The notes under the pieces: model-generated
What the model saw: the letters and a program-made list of their open reading frames with translations, nothing else
The model's database searches: none
Told to the model about the DNA's origin: nothing
Source: Plumapathes pennacea
Lineage: Eukaryota > Cnidaria > Anthozoa > Antipatharia > Myriopathidae
Reading direction: 5' to 3'
Assembly: GCA_964036295.1 (NCBI GenBank)
Contig: OZ038462.1
Coordinates: forward strand, 40,529,680 to 40,593,679
DNA length: 64,000 bases
Program-made: the position numbers and the translations under genes
Shown: positions 46,930 to 59,451 of the stretch, one piece after another
Layout of the letters: the number at the start of each line of letters is the position of its first letter
How positions within the stretch are numbered: position 1 is the first letter of the stretch

Positions 46930-48120
46930 GCAAGTGAAATATTTCTTGTATAACTATGTAAAGATCTCATTGTAATTTACGGGTCAAATTTCTTTTCAGT
47001 TGCACTTTAAAGCTAAGTGTCCAAGCTTTTGAGTTGCAGCTGTATGTCACCCAAGAGGCACAGCAATTAAAATTACTCATTGTTGAGAAGGACAGGAGCC
47101 AGAAGTCTGAGGCATCGAGACGCATATGCCAGACAAACCGACATTTGGCTTGGTCTCCGAGAGCTCTCTCATGGAAGACTGTTTCGCGGCAACTGCACGA
47201 GTTCAAGGTAAGAAACTTCACGACGCTGCAAGCATGCACTGATGCCAATGTACTCATTGAGAGTTTTCATTTGAGCGGTCACACCTTCAGCTTTCATTTA
47301 TCAGTTTAGGAGTTGGGATTAGAATGTACTCATTGAGAGCTTTCATTTGAGTGTTACACCTTTATTTTTCATGTCACAGCCGTTCAGGAGTTGGAATTGA
47401 ACACCGTTAGAACTATGTACTCATTGAGAGCTTTCATTTGAATGGTCACACCTAATTTCTATATTTGGCATTTCACTGGAGTTGGAATTGAACACTGCTA
47501 TTAGAATGTACTCGTTGAGAGCTTTCATTTGAGTGGTCATATATTTTTCGTTTCAAAGTTCAGGATTTAGAATTGAACGCTGCAATTAGAATGTAGTCCG
47601 CGTTAAGAGCTTTCATCTGAATGGTCACACCTCTATTTTTATTTGACATTTCACTGGAGTTGGAATTCAACACTGCTATTAGAATGTACTCATTGAGGGG
47701 TTCCACCTTTGTTTTCATTTGACTTGTCATACATTCGAGTTTTATTTCACGATGGCAAAAAACTATCAAAAACGTAATGAAAACGAAAATTATCAATTTA
47801 AAATGAAATACTCATTCCCTGAGATACGAGAAGCTGCCCTTTTGAGCGTCAAGTAAACCAATAAATTACTTATCGGAAGGACCTGAACCACTTTCTCCCA
47901 CAATCATGATTCATGGCTACATAGATACAAGGATACTTATGCTTTAGGTATCAATATTTTTGTGCTATGCTATGTATATTCATAGCTTTTTAGCCTGCTC
48001 GGATGACTGGCGACTATAATTCTTGTGGTTCTGTCGGTCTTTTACTGTCAGCACGGATTGAAGGAGTTTGCAGGTGAGACGTGGACAAACTATGAAGGAT
48101 GTCACAAAGATCGGCAATAA
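46840..48120 (+). CDS. Candidate small gene, three exons, 108 residues, function unknown
   Basis: Exons 46840-46929, 47040-47207 and 48052-48120, all joined in phase 0. It starts MGRVILKTQVFDVWLEHPDV; the second exon has EAQQLKLLIVEKDRSQKSEA and HLAWSPRALSWKTVSRQLHE; the last reads HGLKEFAGETWTNYEGCHKD and stops at 48118, overlapping an AATAAA. The first intron (110 bp) uses a GC donor (cag/gcaagt) and the second is a normal GT-AG intron. Codon use looks protein-like and the Trp/His-rich text is not repetitive, but I recognise no family. The ATG was chosen because a stop precedes it in frame. The minisatellite at 47250 fills the second intron. Confidence 0.5.
47040..47207 (+). CDS. Small gene exon 2
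   Basis: 56 codons; acceptor gagttgcag, donor aag/gtaaga. Confidence 0.55.
47250..47715. repeat. Minisatellite, six units of about 90 bp
   Basis: Units begin with gtactcattgagagctttc at 47250, 47326, 47417, 47508, 47593 and 47686 (spacing 76, 91, 91, 85, 93). Each continues with atttgagtggtcacacct and ends with ggagttggaattgaacac. It starts 43 bp after an exon. Confidence 0.93.
48052..48120 (+). CDS. Small gene exon 3
   Basis: 22 codons plus stop; acceptor tttactgtcag. Confidence 0.45.
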   Translation, partial: HGLKEFAGETWTNYEGCHKDRQ

Positions 48121-49013
48121 AGCTAGCTGGAGAATCGGAAAGTCTAGTTCATTTGATATTACTCTTCAGATTATTTTTGGCGTGTAATTGTTTATTTCCA
48201 GCACACAAAGTAAAATTACTGATAATTGACTGTTGCTCTGCAGGTAGAACGAGCCGGAGAAACCGTAAAAGGTTTCAGTGGAAGGTAAGACTGAAACAAC
48301 GATATTCTTCGATTTCTACTCAGCCCGTGGTCTCCAGATTTTGTCGTTCCTTTTCAGCTTGCCAAAATTGTGATGAGCATTTCTCTGCCGTTGAGCTTAT
48401 CCTGCGGTTTGAATAGTGGGATTCATCACTAAAACTAAAGAAGCATAGTCAAAGGTTCGTCGAATTATATCCTTTTGTGATATATCATTGTCCCGGCTAT
48501 AAGATGAAATCACTGAAGTGTGAGACCGATTTAAGGACAAAAAAGTAGTAAAGGTTCCCCGGAGTAGATGACGTAGCATCTATTATTGCTATTTTTATCG
48601 TGATAAACATACTGTAGTGTTTTTATATCAAATTTACTCTATCGAACTTAATACAATTTGAAAGTGTTCTTTTATTTTGTTCATTTTGCACTGGATTTGT
48701 CCTATTTCTCACATGTCATGATCCTTCCATTTCTCCAGTTGACGCGCGGTTTTCTCAAAGTTCTTTCGCTTGTTGATATTGTTGTCATAACATTTAAAAA
48801 ATTCGTACCTTTGGCCTCTATCGTGGATTTTTCTCTGGATACCAGCCAGCGCGCTTTTTTTGTTTTTTTGTTTTTCCTTATGGTAATTTGTCCATGTTGC
48901 GTGAGTTCGGCCTGCGAGGCGAGGAGCCTAGAAAGCAAACCACTTAAACATATCATTTAATTTCCTGAAACAGAATCTTATCTGCAGTCATCCGCTGAGT
49001 TCTCAGACCTTGT

Positions 49014-49045
<32 letters not shown>

Positions 49046-50534
49046 GAATATTGAAAATCTCACCCCCAAACAAAGATGACAACCAAGGTTTTTTTCCCCT
49101 TCACTGGCTGAAGGAAGCCGCGTGGTCCAACCAACCGCAACGTAATACTGCAGCCAAATTACAACTAGCGCCAACTAGTCCCGTTTTTCTGTTTGATTTT
49201 GACGTTTGTTGATCTTAGCCCACCGTTTTCCATCGCGAGAGACCATTAAATTGTTGATTGTTTTGTGTGGCCGACAGAAATTAGCTTAACAAAACAGCAT
49301 GCCTGTTATCATGCAGATGAAGCGAAACCACGATAATAAACAGTTGTTGAGTGAATGAAAAACTGGGAATATCGGATTTCGGCCATGCGATTCTGACAAA
49401 TTCTCGCAGGCTAAAATGTTTGAACAGAAATGTAATTAATTCGCATCGCGTGCTATGCTGTTGACAGAGGGCGAACTTACTCTGTCTCAAATCAGCGTTT
49501 TGAGTGCTTGAAACTCACTTTTGTCAAAATTGCATCCTTTTGCGTGGTTTTCGGTATCATTCAAGGGCCGTGAAACTGTAGTCTGGCACGTATCAAATAC
49601 TTGGCTTAATTGAAATTCTGTCATATTGTAGTGTTCTTTGTGAAGTAATTTACAATACGTTTTATTTTTCTGCGTATTAAACCACCGACAGAGAAAAGAA
49701 AGAAATTAACTATCCTATGTAAACTGTATCTTTATCCCTTCAAACATAGCCCGACGTTTATCTCCATCTAAATTTCCTGACACTCGCAAGATAATACATT
49801 TTTCGTTTCATGTAGCAAAGCGGGGTATTTTTCAAGTCCTTTCGATTTTTTTTAATCTGGATAATGTCCAATTGGCATCCTTGCCTTTGTCAGTTCACAT
49901 CACACGCGGTGACAAAGGCATCCGTAAATATTGCCGAAAGTGAAGCCATCGAACCAAGTTTCTTAACTATATTCTATTTATAAACGCGAAAGCCAGTAAT
50001 ATTGATCGAATAGCTAGCGCTGTGGACAAGATAAGTTAAAGTTAAGTGCAGCATGTTGCATGAATTTTGCCGTTCCATGTATGACAAAGACTAGCTGTTC
50101 ATTTCTGACGTTTCCGGGCAGTGTATTTGTCGTTAGACTTATTTTCATTGATGTGTGATAATGAAGGAGCAATTTAAGTTAGTGTTGGAATGCAATCTAA
50201 GTAGAAGGTTCACGAAAACAGCATTTTCCTTATGACTCTGACGCGAAGACGTGCGATGGGACTGTTGGAGTTTACCTTCGCGAAATTTCAGTTTCGTACA
50301 TACACTTTATTTACAAGGAAAGAAAGACATATTACAAAACTCACAATTTTGATTGACTGAGAAGTAATTAACTGGACCAATCACCTTTCTTTGCGTTGTG
50401 ACAGCAGGCGTGGTCAAGCACTTACTGAGCACGCTCAGATACGTTTTTGACTCAACCACGTGGTTTACGCACTGTCAAATTTAACAAGGTTGTTGATTTT
50501 CTGCAGTTTTGCTGCGTCGCTCGCGTCTTGCAGA
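48121..50534. other. Intergenic stretch, presumed dachshund 5' region
   Basis: No gene supported. A T run lies at 49011-49043. A possible acceptor (gtcgctcgcgtcttgcag) ends at 50533, just before the DACH start codon, so a 5' non-coding exon may lie further left. No specific regulatory site is recognised. Confidence 0.4.
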
Positions 50535-50914
50535 ATGGACCATATCATCTACTCCCCCAAAGTCGAAGGCCAGTTCGATCTCGCTGACGCGGAGTCCCCG
50601 GTGATTCCACATGGCAAGGAGTACAAGTTAAAGATGGTCAACATGAATGGGGTGGACATTGCGGCGTTTAATGTCGACGGAGAGGACCTGTTGTGCTTCC
50701 CGCAAGTCTATGAGTATTTTCTTAAGGATATGGTGTCCGGGATGCACACGGTGTACACGAAGCTGAAGCGCATGAATATTACAGGCAAGAACTGCAATGT
50801 CGAGCAAGTGCGGATGATGCGAAGTGTGGGGGCGATCGGCCAAGTGGTAAACCGATGCAAGTTAATTTCTCACGATGAATTCAACAGACTCTATGAAGAT
50901 TGTTTACTCTACAG
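50535..50914 (+). CDS. DACH: DACH exon 1: Ski/Sno/Dac domain
   Basis: Residues 1-126. Contains HTVYTKLKRMNITGKNCNVE; donor acag/gtaaga, phase 2. Confidence 0.94.
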
Positions 50915-53900
50915 GTAAGATGGAACGTCGGATTTACAATTAGCATTTTCTCTCCTGGTGATCTCATCAACGTTTTAGTCGTCTGGGCTTTGCCACAGCT
51001 TCTAGTAAAGCTAGCTTTAGGGGTTTTATAACTTTACGTGGCTTACAGCCAAATCCCTGCCTTGACCCTGAAACCCCCAAAATGAATGTGTAATTATGCT
51101 CTTTGAATAAACCATTGTTCATAATTTAAATGATTTCTATTCTACCCTATATTGCATTCAGTACCACAAGATGAAATATATACTTGTCAGGGTAGTTTTG
51201 CGAAAACCTTTTTCGGTTTTTCGGGTTTCTTGTCCAGTCGCGGGTGCTTTGCCGAAATCCTGACACCAAAGGAACTCCAGCCAGTTGTTTACATTTCGCA
51301 ATGAAAAAGCTAAAGTAGAAAGCAAAACCTTTATGTAAATCTGGCCTAGTTTCAAATGCTTCATTAGCTACTTAACAGATGGCCATCAAATTAAGAAAAC
51401 AAGGCACCATTAATTCATGCGCCTCAACGAAGCTAATGACCGGGAACCATAAAGATTTATGACCGATGTATTGAATTTTTGAGAATGCTATCACTCACAA
51501 CACAAAAAGCAGGCTTCATTTCCGATTTCTGCCACGTTCGTACAAAGGCTTGCCTTGGCAATTTCTCTCGTGAAAACCTCCAGGTAACGATACAGCAGCT
51601 TGGTTTAATATGAAGAAACCACAACCGGGTTGCAAGTGAAATCTAAATTACATAGTTCTTAGATTACATGAGTGCGTTCGGTCAGTTGTTTACAAGATTC
51701 AGACTCTGCTACATGTGATCTTACGAACAAAGCTGGCATTATAGTGTTGAGTTTTGAGTAGCACGCTAGCGAGTTCATAAACAGCAAGGTCTCCGAGTTG
51801 GCCATGCGGGAGCTCCAACGGTGCGGGAATTGTTGCATTTGACCATTTCCGCACTAGAAACTTGGTAATTTCCGACATAGTGTTTAATTCTGTCACGGAA
51901 TGTGTCTTGTTGTTAGAACTTCATCACCAGTTATAGTCTTGCAATTCAGGCACCCAATCTGGTGAATCAGTTGGCTCTGGAATTTCTATCTTGCACTGTT
52001 TTGTCGGGATTGTCCTCTTGAGGTGAAAAGCGATACTTGCGTGTAATGAAACGATTTGAAACAGCGAGAGCGCTTGATATTTTCGTGAACCAAATATTAT
52101 GGGTTTGCGGATAGTGACTTTCAGTCATTTTATCAAAACAGGCGACTTGCACGACATGAACAGACTAGAGGTCATCTAGAATCAATTGACTCGAAATTCT
52201 ATTAATTTAACAACTTATATCGAATAACGTGCTAAATCGGATATGCTTTTTGTTTTGACTAAATCCTTATGCGGTGGTAGTTTATTATGCCATGGACGAA
52301 CCCTTAAATCTGTCGTGGTAATCTTCCAGAAGAAGGACATGTCTTGTTTTCCTTTCTCAATTATTTATTTGTCGATTCCCAGCTCGCTTGTTTCTTCTTA
52401 ATTTCTCTGCAAAGGACATTTTTTTTGGCTCGACCTAGAAAGCTTCCAGACTAAAGGTGACCACTCAACTGAAAGCTGTCGATGAGTACATTCTGTACTC
52501 ACGTTTATATTGTCAAGCAGTTACGTTTTTATCTTATATTAATGTATCTAATTTTTGTTTTATGTGGGCAGAGGAAAGCAGGAGAGCTTTTCTTTTTTTA
52601 CAAAATATTATACCTACTGATCGAATAATGAGCTTTTTGGAAGGCAGAAACTTTGCGGAATATCTAAGCATTGCAATCGACAGACTTCTTGAACAAGTCT
52701 ACACGTTGTCTGAACGCTCTGGGCAGGATGCCGCAACAGCTGACAGAATTGAAGAGCAACTCATCTAAACCAGGAATATTGCCTTTGGGTAAAAAAATCG
52801 AGACAAGTACCGAAGATCTTCAAAGATACGACACGTCTTTGGAAATTAAGCAGAACGTTATCCCGAAATCAACTAAGAGCGTACCGAATTGTTAGAGAGG
52901 AAGGCGATATCCCAGGGCGACGAACCCTTCAACTGACCCATCTCGAAATAGTTAGAGAGCCTGCTAATTACCGTTACGCTGCCATTCCCAAAACTTACAA
53001 TTTGATGACTTGGCTTCAGTCTTCCTCTTACGGGCCCCCATTTTAATTGTTTATTTATTTCTTGGTGTCCAGAAACATTTTAATCGTGTTCTGTGATTTA
53101 GAGATTATGATTATGTGCGTGTTTCAGCTAAAGTCTAAAGTATTTAAGCCACTGGCAGACTAACTGATTAATGTAGCGTATGAGATAGCTGTTCTAATCC
53201 AAACCATTTATTAATACTTCGGCTTTCTTTGCCTGTCAAATCAGCATATGCCCTAAACTGTTGCCATCTGTGCTTCCGTTCTCGATTCGACATCATACAC
53301 CTTGTCGGGTACTGTGAACGGCCGTCATTGTGGCGATTTTTTTGTTGTTGTTGTTTCATCGAAACATCAGACATTGAACAGTCCGCACGAGGCACGAGAT
53401 TCCGATATGAGACTGAGTTCTCTGAAGATGGCGCTTACCGAGATAGTCGCACCATCTTGTGCTTTCAAACTCTTGAGTATGGGGCCAAGTGCTTGAATCG
53501 ATAAAGTTCATGATATGCTTTCATTTCGCAGCCCTGGTACTGTACCTATTGGTAATTGGCTACTTTACGCGGCACAATTTTATCAGCTATTGCAGAGCAC
53601 GATTACAAAAGCTTTTCCTTCAAAAATGTCCAATAGTATTCAAGAGTTAAAGAGAACTGCTTACGAGACAAAAGCTTGACTGCGATTTCATTGTTAAAGA
53701 ATTGCATACCTCTGAGTGGCTTTCCTTGTTGCAAACACGTCATAAATCTATTAATAATATTCTTATCCAACAAATACTATATTCGTTTTCCCAAATCTTT
53801 TCAGCAGTTTTCAGATATAGATTTAGATTTTCCCATAAAAAAAATAAGGGATTTATGTCTTCAATCCAAAAAAATGATCGCTTATTTCACTGCACAATTT

Positions 53901-56900
53901 CTTGCTGGAGCTGGATGAGGACCAGTATGAACCTATTTAATACAAGAATCGAATATTCTTCTCTTGGGGCACATTCTGCTTACTAAAGAGAATTTCGTTT
54001 CTAACATCGGTACGAAAGCAATCCTTTTAGAACGACATATTTCATCTTTAGACCTGGCGGGTTGGTAAATCACGAATATATACAAACAACTATTCAACTA
54101 CATAGTTTAACGGCACTAATTCTAAATTGTCATTAATTAACACGACAAATGTACAAGTAAAATGTACAAGTAAGGTAATTAAAGTGAAGCACAAGTTTAG
54201 CTCCGTGCAACCTTTTGGGGGCTCATATTGCCCGGCTTAAATTTCTTCCCATCCCCCGCATTCAGTCATGCCTCGTGTACAAGTGTATAGGCAGAACAAG
54301 GCTCAATTACCCAATGTGGGAGGGGAGGGGGGGGGGGGGGATTTGTAATGTAAACCGCGAGTCGAAAATTCTACCTTTTGCTTGAGGTGTCTTGAACTTC
54401 AGATATTACGCAGTGCCACTATGATAACTCCTGGAAGATAAGGTAGAGTACCATACTAATACTGTACGTTTTCGCCACTTGAACATTACAGAGGCCCTGG
54501 GAGACGCAAAAAGAACCCAGACTTTCCACCAGAGTTGCTGAACAATCCGTTCAAGCACTTCAAGTTTCAGCGAACACCTAACGGGGACGCAGGCGTGAAT
54601 GATGAAGCAAAGTCGAAGCCTCTTGTTACCGCAGCCAAAACCAGAGCATCACGTGACGCCAACAACAATGATGCCAGCGCTGACGTCATCTTCAAGACTC
54701 CAATTTCCCAGCATGCCGAACGAGTGTCTCACCACGGCCAACCACCTGTTATCAGCCCACAGTATTCCTCGCCACACGTGATTTCTGATCCTTCCCGCCT
54801 TTTGTCGCCCTCGCCAAGTGCCACCAGCGTCCTGAATCAAACCGGCAATTTCGCTTTTCCGCCTCGGTCTCATGTACCTGCAAGCCCGCAAGGCACGCCG
54901 GTAGGCCTGCGCACATCCGCGACTCCACCAGGGACTGTGGTCGTAATCCCGTCTGCACACAGTCCCGACAGAGTGAGCTCTGCAGATCCCCACGTGAGCA
55001 GTACTGGCAATGCCGAGCACGTGGAGTATAGAGGGATGTCCAATGATACGGGCTCTGAAGTGTCAGGCTCATCCCCACGCATCCCGTCCCGAGAAGTAGA
55101 GTCTTATACGACGTATCTTATGCAAGAAATTGTTTACTGACGTATTCACTATACGCACTTACATGCTATGCTGATTTTTACCAGTTTGCTTGCTTTTTAT
55201 CTTAGTTGAATGTTTTTGCAAATTGTATACTAATTGGCTCACTTACATTGCTAGTTTGTACTGTGTTTATTTGTCTATTTGTGTTTGCTAACTAATTTGC
55301 TTGCTACCGTACTTGTCTGCTTACTAATAACATCTACTAAAGTTGTGTGTTTTCGCCTGGCCAATTAGTAAAAAAAGTGCGTCTCCCTTGCTCGCTAACT
55401 CTCTTACAACTTTGTTATTTACTTATCACGTACTTCCTTTCTTCCTTATTTACTAACCTGATTAGTTTCTTAGTTGCTTAATTCCATAATAATTATGATT
55501 TTTTTTTTCTTTCCATTTGAATTTTTACAATCGTAGGTTGAATATCGCGACGCAAGTTCAACCGGTTAGTATAATAATGATAAAACTTTCTGTAACTAGG
55601 AGAAACATTAGGCTGTTGTGGCAGTGTTCATCGTGGTCATCTTCTTTTCTTCCTTCCTCCCCTTCCTTTTCCTCCTCCTCTTTCCTTCCTTTTTTGACTT
55701 CTTCTTCTTCGTCTTCTTCTTTTCCTCCTTCCTCGTCATCATTAATTCTTCTTCTCCTCCTCTTCCACTGCTATCTTATGAAAATCTGTTCAAGAAACTG
55801 AATGAACGTCCACGACTTTTTGTTTTACCTTGGCCACCAAGTGACAATTGCTTGCTTTGTTTTTTGTTTTTGTTTTGTTGTTGTTGTTGTTGTTTTTTTT
55901 TAGAGACGCTGCTCCTCAACATTCAAGGTCTGCTTAACGTGGCAGCAGAAAGCTGTCGGCAGAAGGAGAGACAGGCGTTTTATGAGAAAGGTACAAAAGA
56001 CAAATGATGGGGGATTGTATTTTTGTGCTAGCACCCACCCCGGGTTCGTGTAAACAGGGCCTTAGAGCCCACTCACACAATTCGTACTAGCCCGCGTTCA
56101 CACCCGGCCTGTCGAAAAGTAGGTTAGATCAGTCTAAAAGACAAAAGAAACAAATGCTGATGCCAAGGGCTGGTTTAAAGGGGCCCTCTATAGCCCCTCG
56201 TTACATTATTAAGTGCCTTGGTTTTAACATTTTGTTGTTCTTCTTCAGAGGAACTCAGACGACAACTCCAGCGAGAGCGAGATGGGCGAGAGAAAGCTGA
56301 AAGACAATGCGCTGCTCTGCAGAGAGGCAAAGGTGGGCTGGTCTGGAAAATATCTCGTGCATTAAGGTTTTCAGGGTGTGGGTTGAAGGGGGGGGGGGGG
56401 GGGGGGGGGGATGAGAAAAGAAGATGGTTTTATGCAGTGATTTTTACAGCGTGATAGGGCCGGGGCCATACCGGTAAATGTCAGGTCGAACATGCAATAT
56501 TTTTTGGAAGGGCCGTAGGTTGATTGGATGATTTTGGTCCAGCTTGTATATGCATGCTGTCGTATACATAAATGTAAACTTTAAACATTGATGCAAACTA
56601 TAGACATTGATGCAAATTTTAGACATTGATGCAAACTATAGATATTGATACAAACTTTAGACATTGGTGCAAGCTTAAAATATTGATGCATACTTCAGAC
56701 ATTGGCGGGCTGATGAATGCTTTGTCCGTTTGTAGATTCAAACGCGTTTAACCTGAATATTACATATACCAAGACAGTTGTTTTAGTTGGTGATTGCGAA
56801 CAGTACGACGAGTATGGCTTTTTGACGTACATGTACGCCTTGCTCATGCAAGATAAATTTTAAAACTTAATTGCATCTTGCAGCATTTCTGCAGAAAAAA

Positions 56901-58743
56901 TTCAAACGGGAAAAGAAAGCAAAGCGAAAGCTCAGCGAAAGACTGGATGGTAAGTTGATGTTATCAGCTCTTTTGATATAAAACCCTCTCATGGTTTGTA
57001 CTCCGACGACTCCTGGAGCGTCTTTAAAACCTCCAGTATGCTCCAACAGACAACTCCAAGATGCCTTTGACATGCCTTGGTTTCCCATTTCAACTCTTCT
57101 AATATGCTAAGCCAACTTCAAAGACCTCTAAAAAGTTTAGAAAAAGTGCTATTGCGCTATTTCGTTAGACGTTTGATGAAAGCACTTAGGTCAATCTGCT
57201 ACCGCACAGTTGCTCCAACACTTGCTCCAACAAAGGGCTAACGCTCGAAACCTCAAGCTTAGACTTTTTTCAAGGGCGTTTGCTTTCCCACTTGGACTTA
57301 TCATACTACATAATTGGTCAGATCAATGACCTGTGATCACGCCACGCATCCGCTTCTCCCATCATGCATCGCGTTACAGGATTCTGCTTTGCTTATATTG
57401 TAGAAGACGAGCAGCGTATGGCCTTTCTAGAGCAGCAGTTGAAAGATAATTCACACGACGGTCTCAAACAACTGAATGGTAAGAGAGAAAAAGCCAGTGC
57501 ACATGCACAAACATCTACACGAGAGAAAGGTTAGAACACAACATACAATTAGTATACAACATAGAAACAGCCTTTCTTACTGGCTCCTTTTAGAAACAGG
57601 CAAAACGGACAAAAATAACATGTGCTAAAAAAAGAATGCAGGCTCGCTTCTAAACGGACGCCTAAGGCTCCGGTGGCACTCGCAACTTTAAAAACATTAG
57701 CATCATTTGAAGTGCAAACAGCGCTTATCACCAGAAATATATGTCGGCAAGTTGCTACTAAACATTGAAGAAGCCGTCGTATTGCTCTCGATGAATAATT
57801 ATTATATACTAAACTTCCCAGTGCGACCGGGCCCTAAGAATCGTCACGCGTTCTTTGAACAGCAGTAAAACTAACAGGAAAGTATCTTCGTCCTTCTAGA
57901 GTCGCTGATGCAGGAGCTAGAAAAAGAGCGAATTGGAAAAGACGACGCAGAGAGAAAATTGAAAGGCAAGTAATTTGTCGCTTTGTCCGTCGTTCTTGGC
58001 CAAGACATGAAATACGAAACGTGCTTTTTCAGATCTCGAAAAGTCTTACATTATGGTGTAACTGACCAACTGGGGAGGCTTATGTGAAGTTTCTGTGAGA
58101 AGCCGTACTTTCCCTGTAGAAATATTCCTTTTACCTCTGACTATCGCGTTCAGCCACTGAAAAAGTCATTAGAATATTTGTCGTGAAGCTGGTCTGGATA
58201 TTTTTCTTTAGTTATTTTTCGTGAAACCATCTCTTTATTTCGTTGCTGCTGCTGCTGTAGTTGTTGTCGTCTCTGCTTCTTCTGTGTTTCGTTTCTTTAT
58301 TGTATATCTTTATTAGACTTCAAAAAAGCCCCTTCTTTGCGCTTGGACAATCGGGCAAGCACAAAGCGAACGGGCGTTGTCTGAGGAGAACGAGCGTCAC
58401 GCGAGGAGAATTAGTCAGAGTCGAGCCGGTCGCGTGACGCTCGCTCTCCCCAAACCGCGCGCGTTTTTATGACATTTGGTTATCCTAGTGCAACAATATA
58501 TTCTTTCTTGAATTTGTAGTTCTCCGAGTCTTGACCCCACTCAACCCACATTTACTGTTCACGTTTATCATTTCAGAAGCACGAGGTGAGATTCAGAACT
58601 TTGTTCACAATTTCCTGGACAACCCAAGTCATGAAGGACACAATCAAACAGGGCACATTCATGGCCGACACACGCCACACGAGCAGTGCGACAGCCAAGA
58701 TCGCTCTATCAAAGAAGAGCAAAGCAGTACGGCTTCCAGTTAA
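50535..58743 (+). CDS. DACH: Dachshund homologue, nine exons, 518 residues
   Basis: Dachshund proteins are nuclear transcriptional co-regulators acting with Six/Eya-type factors. Joined exons: 50535-50914, 54492-55095, 55537-55564, 55904-55990, 56249-56332, 56884-56949, 57404-57478, 57900-57965, 58577-58743; all join in phase. Residues about 30-125 are the Ski/Sno/Dac domain: VNMNGVDIAAFNVDGEDLLC, FPQVYEYFLKDMVSGMHTVY, TKLKRMNIT, NCNVEQVRMMR, VNRCKLISHDEF. Residues 127-335 are a Ser/Pro-rich linker. Residues 338-463 are the C-terminal coiled coil (TETLLLNIQGLLNVAAES, FKREKKAKRKLSER). Human DACH1 is longer mainly because of low-complexity linkers. The intron after exon 8 uses a GC donor. Start chosen at the ATG nearest the domain, behind an acceptor-like site. 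Confidence 0.92.
50915..54491. other. DACH intron 1
   Basis: 3.6-kb intron. Short frames at 52457-52895 and 53229-53986 have no recognised homologues. A G run lies at 54320-54340. No coding exon needed here, because exons 1 and 2 join in phase. Confidence 0.6.
54492..55095 (+). CDS. DACH: DACH exon 2: linker
   Basis: RGPGRRKKNPDFPPELLNNP, a basic GRRKK patch following the domain as in other DACH proteins, then Ser/Pro/His-rich text. Donor gaa/gtagag at 55096 is chosen because it is the one that keeps phase with exon 3; the frame itself stays open to 55140. Confidence 0.85.
55537..55564 (+). CDS. DACH: DACH exon 3 (28-nt microexon)
   Basis: Encodes VEYRDASST and the first base of the Glu of SSTETLL, a junction seen in DACH proteins; acceptor atcgtag, donor accg/gttagt. 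Confidence 0.72.
55640..55760. repeat. Polypyrimidine microsatellite
   Basis: Irregular ttc/tcc repeats in intron 3. Confidence 0.85.
55904..55990 (+). CDS. DACH: DACH exon 4: start of C-terminal coiled coil
   Basis: TLLLNIQGLLNVAAESCRQK; acceptor tttttttag, donor aaag/gtacaa. Confidence 0.93.
56249..56332 (+). CDS. DACH: DACH exon 5
   Basis: EELRRQLQRERDGREKAERQ coiled coil; phase 1 at both ends; donor aaag/gtgggc. Confidence 0.92.
56384..56412. repeat. G homopolymer
   Basis: About 26 G in a row just past exon 5. Confidence 0.9.
56585..56705. repeat. Minisatellite, 19-bp unit
   Basis: About six copies of acattgatgcaaactatag with decay towards the right; spacing 19 bp for the first three copies. 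Confidence 0.9.
56884..56949 (+). CDS. DACH: DACH exon 6
   Basis: FLQKKFKREKKAKRKLSERL, the basic stretch of the coiled coil; phase 1 at both ends. Confidence 0.94.
57404..57478 (+). CDS. DACH: DACH exon 7
   Basis: EDEQRMAFLEQQLKDNSHDG; acceptor atattgtag, donor aatg/gtaaga. Confidence 0.9.
57900..57965 (+). CDS. DACH: DACH exon 8 with GC donor
   Basis: SLMQELEKERIGKDDAERKL; acceptor ccttctag, donor aaag/gcaagt (GC-AG intron). Confidence 0.9.
58577..58743 (+). CDS. DACH: DACH exon 9, terminal
   Basis: EARGEIQNFVHNFLDNPSHE followed by a His/Ser-rich tail, stop TAA at 58741; acceptor atcatttcag. Confidence 0.85.
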
Positions 58744-59440
58744 TAGCACGCTGTACAAGTACATGTGCACGTAGGTTATCAACGTAATTTTCACGGTTAA
58801 GTCGTCCTGGCCACTTCCGGTGGTCAGCGTTCGTCGCCATGGTTATCTAACTTTTCTACATTCGACGTAAAATTTCACCTCGTGTACAAGCCTTGTTTTT
58901 CTTGTGCACAACTCATGTTATAGAAAATGCATTGAACTAACTTATAGTTGAACATTGAGTCGAGTTTCTTGGCTAGGTCTTGAGTTCTTAAGAGCGTTAT
59001 ACTGCACTTAAATCCGCAGTTATGTGCAACGACTGCTGACTCAAAATTAAGGTGACACGCACGGCCGAAAAACGTATTTCGTCGGCGTTGCGTTTGTCCA
59101 CCCATTTGGAGTTTACGTAAAGGAAACACGGTGAGAACTGATTATTCCATATGCCTATCAAATGCCAAATTCTCCTTGCTGTAAAATAAGACTTGATTGA
59201 GAAAGTCGAATTGAACACTAAAACGAGTTATATTTCATACCTTCCAATACATTCGCTATTTAAAAGCATTGTCAGGTTTGCTTTAAAGCAATGTAAAAAG
59301 TTTACGTGAAGCACATCGTTCTTTCGTAAAGTTGCACAAGAGGTCAATATTTTTCTATTTCGTAGGGGCATATAGTTTTGTATTTTAATAACAATTAAAG
59401 GTGTTCTTCAGAACAGTTTTGCCTACTGGATTTGAATAAA
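58744..59440. other. DACH 3' flank
   Basis: No gene seen. Minus-strand frames at 58875-59218 lack homologues. Confidence 0.4.
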
Positions 59441-59451
59441 TGTATTTGTAT

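Noticed and set aside
54649-55082. Minus-strand frames opposite DACH exon 2
   Set aside because: Shadows of the Ser/Pro-rich DACH coding exon, which joins in phase to both neighbours.
55096-55140. Extension of DACH exon 2 to its in-frame stop
   Set aside because: Reading through would lose the coiled coil. The donor at 55096 joins exon 3 and then the conserved TETLL segment in phase; it remains possible as a short isoform.
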